Below are positions 1 through 7,981 of a DNA stretch of 64,000 bases, piece after piece. The notes beneath the pieces were generated by a model. It saw nothing but the letters and a program-made list of their open reading frames with translations. It did no database searches and was not told the DNA's origin. Each line of letters starts with the position of its first letter. The stretch's first letter is position 1. The DNA is from Thermohalobaculum sp963700775 (lineage in GTDB: Bacteria; Pseudomonadota; Alphaproteobacteria; Rhodobacterales; Rhodobacteraceae), in contig CAVOYU010000002.1 in NCBI GenBank assembly GCA_963700775.1, positions 62,001 to 126,000 on the forward strand, written 5' to 3'. Position numbers and translations under genes: made by a program.

Positions 1-1
1 C

Positions 2-244
2 ATGCAGGACGAGGCCGGGGGCGACGAGAAGATCGTGGCGGTGCCGACGGCCAAGATCTCGCGGCGCTGGGAGCGGGTGAGGGAATACACCGACCTGCCG
101 CCGATCACGGTGCAGCAGATCGAGCACTTCTTCGCCCACTACAAGGACCTGGAAGGCGACAAGTGGTCGAAGATCGAGCGCTGGGGGGATGCGGCGGAAG
201 CGAAGCGGATGATCGTCGCCGCGGTGGAGCGGGCGAAGGGGTAG
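2..244 (+). CDS. ppa: Inorganic pyrophosphatase, C-terminal part (5' end outside window)
   Basis: The visible 80 residues match the C-terminal half of family I soluble inorganic pyrophosphatase, which hydrolyses pyrophosphate to two phosphates in the cytoplasm. Recognisable segments are DEAGGDEKIVAVP near the start, then DLPPITVQQIEHFFAHYKDL and a C-terminal AAEAKRMIVAAVERAKG, aligned by memory with E. coli Ppa. The ATG at position 2 is almost certainly an internal methionine, because the family is about 175 residues long. The gene is therefore truncated by the window edge. It ends with TAG at 242-244. The next gene is convergent. Confidence 0.9.
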   Translation: MQDEAGGDEKIVAVPTAKISRRWERVREYTDLPPITVQQIEHFFAHYKDLEGDKWSKIERWGDAAEAKRMIVAAVERAKG

Positions 245-277
245 CGCGGGGGCCGGAAGGCCGGGGCGATGTGAACC

Positions 278-718
278 TTACGCCGCCTCGTCCATCGCCG
301 CGAGCGTCGCCTCCCAGGCCAGCAGGATCGAGGCGTGGCGGTTCTTGTAGTCTCGGGCGGGGCGCAGGACCTCGAGGTCGGCGAAGGGGGCGTCCGGGGT
401 GGGGCCGTCCTCCTTGATCATCGCACGGAGCTGGTCGCGGCCCCGCTCGATCTCGGCGCGGGTGCGGCCGATGGCGTGGGCGCCCAGCACCGAGGCCGAG
501 GACTGGCCGAGGGCGCAGGCCTTCACGTCCTGGGCGAAACCGGCGATGCGGCCGTCCTCGAGCTTCACGTCGACCGTCACCGTCGAGCCGCAGAGGGGCG
601 AGCGCTTCATCGCCGAGCCTTCAGCATCCTCCAGCCGGCCGACATGGGGAATCGAGGCCGCCAGCGCCAGGATGCGCTGGGAGTAGAGCTTCATCAGGTC
701 TTCCTGGACCGCCGTCAT
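278..718 (-). CDS. NifU/IscU-like iron-sulfur cluster scaffold protein
   Basis: This 146-residue protein belongs to the IscU/SufU/NifU N-terminal scaffold family, on which Fe-S clusters are built before transfer to apoproteins. Two of the three classical ligand cysteines are visible: C43 in SPLCGSTV and C68 in KACALGQSS. The position where IscU carries its third cysteine reads NRHASILLAW here, so that ligand is missing. From family knowledge, alphaproteobacterial versions of this subfamily often look like this, so scaffold or sulfur-acceptor activity is likely but not certain. It lies 5.6 kb from the suf operon in this window and is transcribed away from hisI. ATG start at 718. Confidence 0.75.
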   Translation of the reverse strand: MTAVQEDLMKLYSQRILALAASIPHVGRLEDAEGSAMKRSPLCGSTVTVDVKLEDGRIAGFAQDVKACALGQSSASVLGAHAIGRTRAEIERGRDQLRAMIKEDGPTPDAPFADLEVLRPARDYKNRHASILLAWEATLAAMDEAA

Positions 719-836
719 TCTCGCGCCGTCCTATCCCAGCCGTGATCCCTTGTGCATCCGGGGTAGATAGCCCTTGACGCCCCGGACGAAAAGCCCTCCG
801 TTGCCCGGAACCGCAGGAAAGGCGAGGGATTTCCCC

Positions 837-1238
837 GTGACCGAGCGTCGCCCCTTCGATGCCCCCTTCGATCCCCCCTTCGACCCCGCGAGCCTGACGT
901 TCGACGACCGCGGCCTGATCCCGGCCATCGCCCAGGCCGAGGGCTCGGGCGAGGTGCTGATGATGGCCTGGATGAATGCCGAGAGCCTGGCCGAGACGCT
1001 GCGCACGGGGCAGGTGACCTACTGGTCGCGCTCGCGGCAGGCGCTGTGGCGCAAGGGCGAGAGCTCGGGGCATGTGCAGAGGCTGGTCGAGCTGAGGGTC
1101 GATTGCGACCGTGACTGCCTGCTGCTGCTGGTCGAGCAGACCGGGCCCGCCTGCCACACCAACCGGCGCTCGTGCTTCTACACCGCGGTGCGCGACGGGG
1201 CCGAGGCCGAGATCCTGGCGCCGGAGCGGCCCGCGTGA
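837..1238 (+). CDS. hisI: Phosphoribosyl-AMP cyclohydrolase
   Basis: HisI opens the adenine ring of phosphoribosyl-AMP in step 3 of histidine biosynthesis. The metal-binding signature is present: DCDRDC around residues 89-94, and the zinc-ligand pair C106 and C113 in the block CHTNRRSCFY. I prefer the GTG at 837, which gives 133 residues and has GGCGAGGG about 10 bases upstream. The TTG at 774 would give 154 residues but adds a family-atypical N-terminus. The stop TGA overlaps the GTG start of the next gene, suggesting translational coupling. This is a stand-alone HisI, not fused to HisE, as is usual in alphaproteobacteria. Confidence 0.92.
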   Translation: MTERRPFDAPFDPPFDPASLTFDDRGLIPAIAQAEGSGEVLMMAWMNAESLAETLRTGQVTYWSRSRQALWRKGESSGHVQRLVELRVDCDRDCLLLLVEQTGPACHTNRRSCFYTAVRDGAEAEILAPERPA

Positions 1239-2332
1239 AGGGCGAGAGCTGGGCCGACCGGCTGAGGCCCGACCGGCTGAAGGCGCTGGCGCTGGGGCTG
1301 GCGCTGGGTGCGGCCGGGGGCGCCGTGGCGGATTACTTCGACGTGCCGCTGGCCTGGATGCTGGGAGCGCTGTTCGTCACCATGTTCGCCCGCGTGGCGG
1401 GGGCGCCGATCGACGTGCCGATCTGGGTGCGCGCCAACTTCCTGATCCTGATCGGGCTGTTCCTCGGCGAGAGCTTCGAGGGCGTGCAGGTGGCCGAGTT
1501 CCTGCAATGGCCGATCTCGATCGCCGGCGCGATCCTGTACCTGCCGGTCGCCACCGCCTGCGCCTTCGTCTTCTACCACTACATCGCCGGCGAGCAGCGG
1601 ATGACCGCGCTCTGCTCGTCGATCCCTGGCGGGCTGATCGCGGTGGTGGTCGTGTCGGGCTCGCTGGGGGCGGACGAGAAGCAGGTGGCGCTGGCGCAGT
1701 CGCTGAGGATCGCCATCGTGGTCTGCATGGCGCCGGTGGTGGCCTTCGGGCTGCTGGGCTACCCGCCGCCGGACGAAACCTCGTTCGCCGCGCATTCGCT
1801 GATCGGGCTGAAGGATCTGCTGATCCTTCTGGCCGTTTCCTTCGGAGTGATGTGGGTCATGCAGCGGCTGCGGATCCCGATCCCGTTCATGATCGGGCCG
1901 CTGCTGGCCAGCGCGGCTCTGCGGCTGGCGGGGGTGATCGAGGGGGTGCTGCCGCATCAGCTCGTGGAGGTGGCGCTGGTGGTCACCGGCTCGTCGATCG
2001 GCACGCGGTTCTTCGGCGTGACGCCCATGAGGCTGCTGCGCTTCGGGGTGCTGACCCTTGGCGGGACCTCGGTGCTGATGGGGGTGTCGGCCGTCTTCGC
2101 GCTGGCGGTCAGCGCCCTGACCGGGCAGGCGTTCCTGACGGTGCTGCTGGCCTATGCGCCCGGCGGGGTGGCCGAGATGAGCCTGATCGCGCTCGCCATC
2201 GACGCCAATCCGGGCTTCGTCGCCATCCACCATGTGGCGCGGATCGTCTTCGTGCTGATGATGGTGCCGTTGATGACCGCCTGGGTCGGGCGGATGCGTG
2301 CGGCCGGCGGGCGCGGAGCGCCGGGCGAATGA
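1235..2332 (+). CDS. AbrB family (COG3180) inner-membrane protein
   Basis: The 365-residue protein is strongly hydrophobic, with about ten predicted membrane segments arranged as two similar halves. This is typical of the AbrB/'ammonia monooxygenase' family of putative transporters, which is unrelated to the Bacillus AbrB repressor. Typical features are the segments PLAWMLGAL, IPGGLIAVVVVSG and the second-half equivalents IPIPFMIGPLLAS and YAPGGVAEMSLIALA. The substrate is unknown. The GTG start at 1235 overlaps the hisI stop in the GTGA arrangement. An upstream GTG at 1172 would put an arginine-rich, family-atypical stretch in front and is rejected. Confidence 0.8.
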   Translation: MKGESWADRLRPDRLKALALGLALGAAGGAVADYFDVPLAWMLGALFVTMFARVAGAPIDVPIWVRANFLILIGLFLGESFEGVQVAEFLQWPISIAGAILYLPVATACAFVFYHYIAGEQRMTALCSSIPGGLIAVVVVSGSLGADEKQVALAQSLRIAIVVCMAPVVAFGLLGYPPPDETSFAAHSLIGLKDLLILLAVSFGVMWVMQRLRIPIPFMIGPLLASAALRLAGVIEGVLPHQLVEVALVVTGSSIGTRFFGVTPMRLLRFGVLTLGGTSVLMGVSAVFALAVSALTGQAFLTVLLAYAPGGVAEMSLIALAIDANPGFVAIHHVARIVFVLMMVPLMTAWVGRMRAAGGRGAPGE

Positions 2333-2410
2333 CCTCCGTCACGGCTGTGTCGTACCGGCCGCGGCGGTGCTAGGATCGCGCCGGTCCGGGTTGCGGTCGT
2401 TTCGGGGGGA

Positions 2411-3013
2411 ATGATGAAGGCATTGCTGAATTTGTTGAAAAGCCTGGTCATCGGCGGGATCGTCTTCCTGATCCCGATCGGGATCGTGATTGTGGTGATG
2501 TCGAAGCTGCTGATGATTTCGCACCAGGTCGGGGACAAGCTGAACAAGCTGGCCTTCGGCGACAGCTGGTCCGAGACCACGGTGCTGGCGGTGGCGGTCG
2601 GGATCCTGATGCTGATCGCGCTGGCCGCGGGGCTGTTCGCACGGACCAGGGCCGGTCGGGCGATCTTCGTCTGGCTGGAAGGAGCGGTGCTGGCGCGGCT
2701 GCCGATCTACACGGTGCTGCGCCAGATGATCGCCGACATGTCCGGCAGTGTGGACCGCCTGAGCGACGGCGGCGAGGTGCGGGTGGTGCAGATCATGTTC
2801 GACGATCACAGCCAGATCGGCTTCGCCGTCGACCGGGCGCCCGACGGCCGAGAGATCGTGTTCATTCCCGGCTCGCCGAGTGCCCTGTCCGGGACGGTGG
2901 TGATCGTCGAGCAGGACCGGGTGAAGCCGACGAAGATCTCGGCGACGCAGGTGATCAACGGCATGCGCCGCCTTGGCGGCGGTATCTCCGGCACGATCAA
3001 GAGCGAGGGCTAG
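2411..3013 (+). CDS. DUF502 family membrane protein
   Basis: This 200-residue protein of unknown function matches the DUF502 family. It has two N-terminal membrane segments (roughly residues 10-32 and 58-78), followed by a soluble domain with the family-typical segments GAVLARLPIYTVLRQM and FIPGSPSALSGTVVIVEQDRV. The start is ATG 2411 or the adjacent ATG 2414; a G-rich ribosome-binding stretch ends at 2409, which spaces better for 2414. Its TAG stop (3011-3013) overlaps the stop of the convergent tyrS on the palindrome CTAG, so the two genes share bases at their 3' ends. Confidence 0.8.
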   Translation: MMKALLNLLKSLVIGGIVFLIPIGIVIVVMSKLLMISHQVGDKLNKLAFGDSWSETTVLAVAVGILMLIALAAGLFARTRAGRAIFVWLEGAVLARLPIYTVLRQMIADMSGSVDRLSDGGEVRVVQIMFDDHSQIGFAVDRAPDGREIVFIPGSPSALSGTVVIVEQDRVKPTKISATQVINGMRRLGGGISGTIKSEG

Positions 3014-4266
3014 GCGCCGGAGAGCCGGACCAGCGCGTGGCGCTTCTTGCCAGCCGAGAGCTTGCGCGGGGATCCGAGGTCGGCCGCCGTCAGCATCAGG
3101 CCGGGGTCGGTGACCGGCTGGTCGTCGAGCCTTGCGCCGCCCTCGGCGATCAGTCTCTTGGCCTCCTTGCCGGAGGCTGCCAGGCCGGAGCGCACGAAGA
3201 GCTGGACGATCGAGACGCCGGAAGCGGTTTCTGACGCAGCGAGGTCGAGGGCTGGCAGGTCGGCCCCGGCGCCGCCTTGCTCGAAGGTCTCGCGCGCGGT
3301 CTCGGCGGCGGCCTTCGCCGCCTCGGCACCATGGGCCATCGTGGTCGCGGCGTTGGCCAGCGTTTTCTTCGCCTCGTTGATCTCCTGGCCCTCGAGCGCC
3401 TCGAGCCGGGCGATCTCGTCGAGGGGCAGGGTGGTGAAGAGGCGCAGGAACCGGCCCACATCGGCGTCCGACGCGTTGCGCCAGAACTGCCAGTAGTCGT
3501 AGGCGCTGAGCATGTTCGCGTTCAGCCACACCGCCCCGGCGGCGGTCTTGCCCATCTTGGCGCCGTCGGCGGTGGTGATCAGCGGCGTGGTCAGGCCGAA
3601 GACCTCGGCGCCGTCGGCGCGTCGGGTGAGGTCGATGCCGTTCACGATGTTGCCCCACTGGTCCGAGCCGCCCATCTGCAGCCGGCAGCCGGTGCGCCGA
3701 TGGAGCTCGAGGAAGTCGTAGGCCTGGAGCAGCATGTAGTTGAACTCGAGGAAGCTCAGGTTCTGCTCGCGCTCGAGGCGCAGGCGCACCGAGTCGAATG
3801 TCAGCATCCGGTTGATCGAGAAATGCCGGCCGTAGTCGCGCAGGAAGGGGATGTAGCGCAGCTCGTCGAGCCAGTCGGCGTTGTTGACCATCACCGCGTT
3901 GCCGCCGGACTCGCCGAAGGCGATGAAGCGGGTGAAGACCTCCCGGATGCCGGCCATGTTCTCGGCAATCCGCGCCTCGGTGAGGAGCTGACGGGATTCG
4001 TCCTTGCCGGAGGGGTCGCCGACCCTGGTGGTGCCCCCGCCCATCAGCACGATGGGCTGGTGGCCGCACTGCTGCAGCCAGTGCAGCATCATGATCTGCA
4101 CCAGCGAGCCCACATGCAGCGAGGGCGCGGTGCAGTCGAAGCCGATATAGGCCGGCACGACCCCCTCGAGCAGGGCCTTGTCGAGGCCCTCGAGGTCGCT
4201 GCAGTCCTGCATGTAGCCGCGCGCGATCATCATGCGCAGGAACTCGGCTTTCGGCTGGTAGGTCAT
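3010..4266 (-). CDS. tyrS: Tyrosyl-tRNA synthetase
   Basis: TyrRS is a class I synthetase that charges tRNA-Tyr. The 418 residues show the HIGH-type motif HVGS at 51-54 within FDCTAPSLHVGSL, the KMSKS-type loop as KMGKT at 237-241, the tyrosine and ATP pocket segment QMGGSDQWGNI, and a C-terminal S4-like RNA-binding domain (SGLAASGKEAKRLIAEGG). Length and order fit the bacterial TyrRS family. The start is ATG 4266, divergent from anmK with a 76-base gap, an arrangement of these two genes that I recall from other Rhodobacterales. It is convergent with, and overlaps, the DUF502 gene. Confidence 0.95.
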   Translation of the reverse strand: MTYQPKAEFLRMMIARGYMQDCSDLEGLDKALLEGVVPAYIGFDCTAPSLHVGSLVQIMMLHWLQQCGHQPIVLMGGGTTRVGDPSGKDESRQLLTEARIAENMAGIREVFTRFIAFGESGGNAVMVNNADWLDELRYIPFLRDYGRHFSINRMLTFDSVRLRLEREQNLSFLEFNYMLLQAYDFLELHRRTGCRLQMGGSDQWGNIVNGIDLTRRADGAEVFGLTTPLITTADGAKMGKTAAGAVWLNANMLSAYDYWQFWRNASDADVGRFLRLFTTLPLDEIARLEALEGQEINEAKKTLANAATTMAHGAEAAKAAAETARETFEQGGAGADLPALDLAASETASGVSIVQLFVRSGLAASGKEAKRLIAEGGARLDDQPVTDPGLMLTAADLGSPRKLSAGKKRHALVRLSGA

Positions 4267-4342
4267 CGGTCGTCCCTCTAGTCTGGTGGCGGGGTTCTAT
4301 AGCGGAACCGCCGGCGATGGGAAGGGCGGCGAGGGAAAGGGA

Positions 4343-5485
4343 ATGGTCAGGGTCTCGCAGGGGCAGCCGGTCTGGGCGATGGGGCTGATGAGCGGCACCT
4401 CGATGGACGGGGTGGACGCGGCCATGGTGCTGACCGACGGCGAGACGATCGGCGCCTTCGGCCCGGGCGTCTTCGTGGAATACGATGCGCGCTACCGCGC
4501 CGAGATGGCGGCGGCGAATGCGGTGGCGCCGGGGACCCCGACCGAGGTGCTGCGGGATCCGGCGCGCTGGCCCGCGGCGCTGACCCGGCTGGCGGAGAGC
4601 GCGGTGTCCGTGCATCTGGTGGCGATCGGGCGCTGCTCGGGCGCGCCGGACGTGGTCGGGTTCCACGGCCAGACCGTGTCGCACCGGCCGCGCGAGGGGT
4701 TCACCCTGCAGCTCGGCGACGGGGCGGCGGTGGCGGCGGGGGCCGGGGCGACCACGGTATGGGATTTCCGCTCGGAGGACATGCGCCAGGGTGGCGAGGG
4801 GGCGCCGTTGGCGCCGTTCTATCATTTCGCGCTGGCGCGGCATGTGGGCATCGGCGAGGCGGTGGCGTTCCTGAACCTGGGCGGCGTCGGCAACGTGACC
4901 TGGATCGACCCGTCGGCGGCGGCGCCGGAGGCGCCGGGTGCGCTGGTCGCCTTCGACACCGGGCCGGCGAATGCGCTGATCGACGATTTCATGCAGGCTC
5001 GTACCGGCCAGGCCTTCGATGCCGGCGGCGAGGCGGCGGCACGGGGGCGGGTGGCGGCCGAGGTGCTGGCCGGTCTGCCGCGGTTCCCCTATCTGGAGCG
5101 GCTGCCGCCGAAATCGCTCGACCGCAACGACTTCCGGCCGGTCCTCGACGCGGTGGCCGGGCTCTCGACCGAGGACGGGGCGGCGACGCTGACCGCGTTC
5201 ACGGCGGACTGCGTGGCGGCGGGGCTCGGGCATGTGCCCTCTCCGCCGGCGCGCTGGCTGGTCTGCGGCGGCGGGCGGAAGAACCGGACGATGATGCGGA
5301 TGCTGGCGGAGCGGCTGGGCGCCCCGGTCGGGCCGGTGGATGCGATCGGGCTCGACGGCGACATGCTGGAGGCGCAGGCCTTCGCCTATCTGGCGGTGCG
5401 GGTGCTGCGGGGGCTGCCGACCTCGGCGCCCTCGACGACCGGCTGCCGGACGCCGGTCTGCGGCGGGCGGGTGAGCGACCCGTGA
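4343..5485 (+). CDS. anmK: Anhydro-N-acetylmuramic acid kinase
   Basis: AnmK phosphorylates and opens 1,6-anhydro-MurNAc released by lytic transglycosylases, returning cell-wall sugar to metabolism. The 380-residue product carries the phosphate-binding loop MSGTSMDG at residues 16-23, the conserved FHGQTVSHRP, a NLGGVGNVTWI segment and CGGGRKNRTMM near the C-terminus, all typical of the family. I choose ATG 4343, which follows a GGGAAAGGG ribosome-binding stretch; the GTG at 4286 would add 19 untypical residues. It starts divergently from tyrS. Confidence 0.93.
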   Translation: MVRVSQGQPVWAMGLMSGTSMDGVDAAMVLTDGETIGAFGPGVFVEYDARYRAEMAAANAVAPGTPTEVLRDPARWPAALTRLAESAVSVHLVAIGRCSGAPDVVGFHGQTVSHRPREGFTLQLGDGAAVAAGAGATTVWDFRSEDMRQGGEGAPLAPFYHFALARHVGIGEAVAFLNLGGVGNVTWIDPSAAAPEAPGALVAFDTGPANALIDDFMQARTGQAFDAGGEAAARGRVAAEVLAGLPRFPYLERLPPKSLDRNDFRPVLDAVAGLSTEDGAATLTAFTADCVAAGLGHVPSPPARWLVCGGGRKNRTMMRMLAERLGAPVGPVDAIGLDGDMLEAQAFAYLAVRVLRGLPTSAPSTTGCRTPVCGGRVSDP

Positions 5486-5498
5486 GGGGCGGGGCCGC

Positions 5499-6149
5499 CT
5501 AGCGGCCGCCTTCCTCCATCCGCATCTTCACATAGTCCTTCACGCTGCCGACCAGCTCGTCCATGCCCTTCTCGAAGAAGTGGTTGGCATCGGGCACGGT
5601 CTGGTGGGTGATGGTGATGCCGCGCTGGGCCTTGAGCTTGTTGGACAGCTTCTCGACCTCGTCGAGCGGCACGATGCGGTCCGCCGAGCCGTTGATGATC
5701 AGGCCGGAGGACGGGCAGGGGGCGAGGAACGAGAAGTCGTAGAGATTCGCCGGCGGCGACACCGAGATGAAGCCACTGATCTCGGGCCGGCGCATCAGCA
5801 GCTGCATGCCGATCCAGGCGCCGAAGGAAATGCCGGCCACCCAGCAGGCGCGCGCGTTCTGGTTCAGCGCCTGCAGGTAGTCGAGCGCCGAGGCGGCGTC
5901 GGAGAGCTCGCCGATGCCCTGGTCGAACTCGCCCTGGCTGCGGCCGACGCCGCGGAAGTTGAACCGCATCACGGTGAAGCCGAGGTCCCGGAAGGCGTAG
6001 TGCAGCGCGTGGGTCGCCGGGTTGTTCATCGTGCCCCCGAACTTCGGATGCGGGTGCAGGATCAGCGCGATCGGCGCGTCGCGGTCCTTGTGCGGGTGAT
6101 AGCGGCCTTCGAGGCGGCCCTCGGGACCCGCAAAGATGACCTCCGGCAT
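5499..6149 (-). CDS. Alpha/beta hydrolase (COG2945-like)
   Basis: A 216-residue cytoplasmic alpha/beta hydrolase. The probable triad is S108 in the nucleophile elbow GISFGA, D157 in GSADRIVP and H190 in DANHFF. Other family features are LHPHPKFGGTMNN near the N-terminus and FNFRGVGRSQG. COG2945 members are often annotated as hydrolase or thioesterase of unknown natural substrate, and nothing here narrows that. The start ATG 6149 faces the iscR gene across 195 bases that hold the iscR promoter, so the two genes are divergent. Confidence 0.85.
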   Translation of the reverse strand: MPEVIFAGPEGRLEGRYHPHKDRDAPIALILHPHPKFGGTMNNPATHALHYAFRDLGFTVMRFNFRGVGRSQGEFDQGIGELSDAASALDYLQALNQNARACWVAGISFGAWIGMQLLMRRPEISGFISVSPPANLYDFSFLAPCPSSGLIINGSADRIVPLDEVEKLSNKLKAQRGITITHQTVPDANHFFEKGMDELVGSVKDYVKMRMEEGGR

Positions 6150-6190
6150 GTCGTTCCCTTCTGTTTCCGGGGAGCGTGCGCCCCGAAAGC

Positions 6191-6219
6191 TTGATTTCTT
6201 CTGTCGGGTTTCCTAGAAC
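6191..6219 (+). promoter_or_regulatory. Candidate sigma-70 promoter of the iscR-suf operon
   Basis: TTGATT at 6191-6196 and TAGAAC at 6214-6219 are separated by 17 bases, a good -35/-10 arrangement pointing at iscR. The predicted transcript would start near 6226 and have a leader of roughly 120 bases. The -10 element overlaps the Irr-type inverted repeat. Confidence 0.5.
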
Positions 6220-6228
6220 AATTCTAAA
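6212..6228. promoter_or_regulatory. Irr-type iron control element (ICE-like inverted repeat)
   Basis: The 17-mer CCTAGAACAATTCTAAA contains perfect arms TAGAA and TTCTA with a 3-base spacer. It matches 12 of the 14 defined positions of TTTAGAA-N3-TTCTAAA, the form I recall for Irr-binding boxes in alphaproteobacteria. It overlaps the candidate -10 of the iscR promoter, so a bound regulator would be expected to repress. Irr itself is not in the window. Confidence 0.6.
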
Positions 6229-6344
6229 TCAGCCGGATAGGGCTGCCCGAGCGGTGATGTCGAGGTAATGCCCCGGCGCCCGGAGGTCAATATCCGCGGC
6301 ATGGGCGGCGTGGCCTGCGGGCCGGGCCGATTGGAGGTCAGCCG

Positions 6345-6824
6345 ATGAAACTCAGCACCAAGGGCCGCTATGCGGTGACCGCACTGGCGGATATCGCGCT
6401 CAACGGGGCGGACACGCCGGTGACGCTGGCCGAGATCTCGGAGCGTCAGGACATCAGCCTGGCCTATCTGGAGCAGCTGTTCGTGCGGCTGCGCCGGGCC
6501 GGGCTGGTGGAATTGGTGCGCGGCCCCGGCGGCGGCTACAAGCTGGCGCGGCCGGCCGGGGAGCTGCGGATCGCCGAGGTGATGGTGGCGGTTGACGAGC
6601 GGCTGAACGCCATGGGTTGCGACGGGCGCTGGGAAGAAGGGATGGGTTGCGGCAGGTCTAAGGAGGCCTGCCTGACGCACAATCTGTGGGAGCAGCTTTC
6701 CGCCCATGTGCATGTGTTCCTGAGCCAGACGACCATCGCCGATGTGACCGGCAACAAGATGTCGCCCTGCCCGGCGGTGCCCGACTTCGCGGCGCTGCTG
6801 GAAGACGAGGAGGCAACTGCGTGA
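6345..6824 (+). CDS. iscR: Rrf2-family Fe-S cluster regulator IscR
   Basis: IscR senses Fe-S status and controls cluster-assembly genes. The N-terminal winged helix (KLSTKGRYAVTALADIAL, then ISLAYLEQLFVRLRRAGLV and RGPGGGYKLAR) is typical Rrf2. Potential cluster ligands are C92, C102, C109 and H112, spaced C-X9-C-X6-C-X2-H; E. coli IscR has C-X5-C-X5-C-X2-H, so the first loop is four residues longer here. At 159 residues the length fits IscR. The gene heads the suf operon and its TGA overlaps the GTG of the next gene. Regulation by Irr is inferred from the upstream box, and autoregulation would be expected from the family. Confidence 0.9.
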   Translation: MKLSTKGRYAVTALADIALNGADTPVTLAEISERQDISLAYLEQLFVRLRRAGLVELVRGPGGGYKLARPAGELRIAEVMVAVDERLNAMGCDGRWEEGMGCGRSKEACLTHNLWEQLSAHVHVFLSQTTIADVTGNKMSPCPAVPDFAALLEDEEATA

Positions 6825-7981
6825 CTGGCTTGGACGGCCGCCGCGTCTATCTCGACTGGAACGCGACCGCGCCCCTGAGGCCGGAGGCGCGGGCCGCCAT
6901 GCTGGCGGCGATGGACGCGGTGGGGAATCCGTCCAGCGTGCATGCCGAGGGCCGGGCGGCGAAGGCCATTGTGGAAAAGGCGCGGGGGCAGGTGGCTGGG
7001 CTGGTGGGCTGCGAGCCGGGCGAGGTGGTGTTTACGAGCGGGGCGACGGAGGCGGCGCGGGCGGTCTTCGAATTCGACTGTATTCGCGACACTTTTCTCT
7101 ACGCAGGAATTGAGCACGATTGCGTTGTCGAAAATGCGCGTTTTGGCCATCCATCTGGTGCCTCAGTCCGGGTCGACGGCCTCGTCGAGCTTTCTTGGCC
7201 GACAATGAAGATGATTATCCGCGATGAGGGCTCGAAGAACGCGCTTGTTGTTCTTGCCGCTGCGAATGGCGAAACCGGCGTGACCCAGTTCGGCCCATTG
7301 GGATCCCTGTCCGAGATTTCAGAGACGGATGAACGGATTATCGTTTTCTCCGATGCCGTGCAGGCCGTCGGGAAGACGGCTTTCAGATATTCCGACTTCC
7401 GGATCGATTTTCTTGCGGTGTCCGCGCACAAGCTTGGCGGCCCGAAGGGCTGCGGCGCTTTGGTTGTGGGAGAGGGCATCAAACTGAGCCCGCTGTTGTG
7501 CGGCGGAGGCCAGGAGTTGGGCCGCCGGGCCGGCACCGAGAACGTGATCGGAATCGCCGGCTTCGGCGCCGCTGCCGAAGCCGCCCGGCGCGATCTGGAG
7601 GCGGGGGTGTGGGACCGGGTCGCGAAGCTGCGCGACGACCTGGAGTACGCGGTTGCGTCCGCCGCTCCGGATCTCCACATATTCGGGAAGGACGCGCCGC
7701 GGCTGCCGAACACCTCGTGCTTCGCCGTGCGCGGCTGGAAGGGCGAGACGCAGGTGATGCAGATGGACCTCGCCGGCTTCGCGGTCAGCGCAGGCAGCGC
7801 CTGCTCGTCGGGCAAGGTGCAGAAGGCCAGCCGGGTGCTGCTGGCGATGGGGTTCGACGAGGTGACCGCCTCGTCGGCCATACGGGTATCGCTCGGACCG
7901 ACGACGACCGAGGCCGAGGTGATGGCCTTCGCCGATGCGTGGGTCGAACAGTACCACCGCCGGAAGGAACGCGCGGCGTAG
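6821..7981 (+). CDS. Cysteine desulfurase, IscS/NifS type (class V aminotransferase)
   Basis: The PLP enzyme mobilises sulfur from cysteine as a persulfide for Fe-S assembly. The 386 residues include the PLP lysine K204 in SAHKLGGPKG and the persulfide-forming C328 in SAGSACSSGK, on the longer loop characteristic of the IscS/NifS class rather than SufS. GTG 6821 overlaps the iscR stop and is followed directly by the family-typical RRVYLDWNATAPL. The middle third (about 7075-7500) has distinctly lower G+C and AT-ending codons (29 of 60 G+C at 7081-7140, against 46 of 60 at 6901-6960). The frame stays open and the motifs are intact, so it should be functional. Confidence 0.88.
   Translation: MTGLDGRRVYLDWNATAPLRPEARAAMLAAMDAVGNPSSVHAEGRAAKAIVEKARGQVAGLVGCEPGEVVFTSGATEAARAVFEFDCIRDTFLYAGIEHDCVVENARFGHPSGASVRVDGLVELSWPTMKMIIRDEGSKNALVVLAAANGETGVTQFGPLGSLSEISETDERIIVFSDAVQAVGKTAFRYSDFRIDFLAVSAHKLGGPKGCGALVVGEGIKLSPLLCGGGQELGRRAGTENVIGIAGFGAAAEAARRDLEAGVWDRVAKLRDDLEYAVASAAPDLHIFGKDAPRLPNTSCFAVRGWKGETQVMQMDLAGFAVSAGSACSSGKVQKASRVLLAMGFDEVTASSAIRVSLGPTTTEAEVMAFADAWVEQYHRRKERAA

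Noticed and set aside
2339..5233. Very long open frame on the minus strand (964 codons)
   Set aside because: It runs antisense to DUF502 and anmK and in another frame of tyrS, is extremely rich in Arg, His and Pro, and shows no domain. It is a high-G+C shadow frame.
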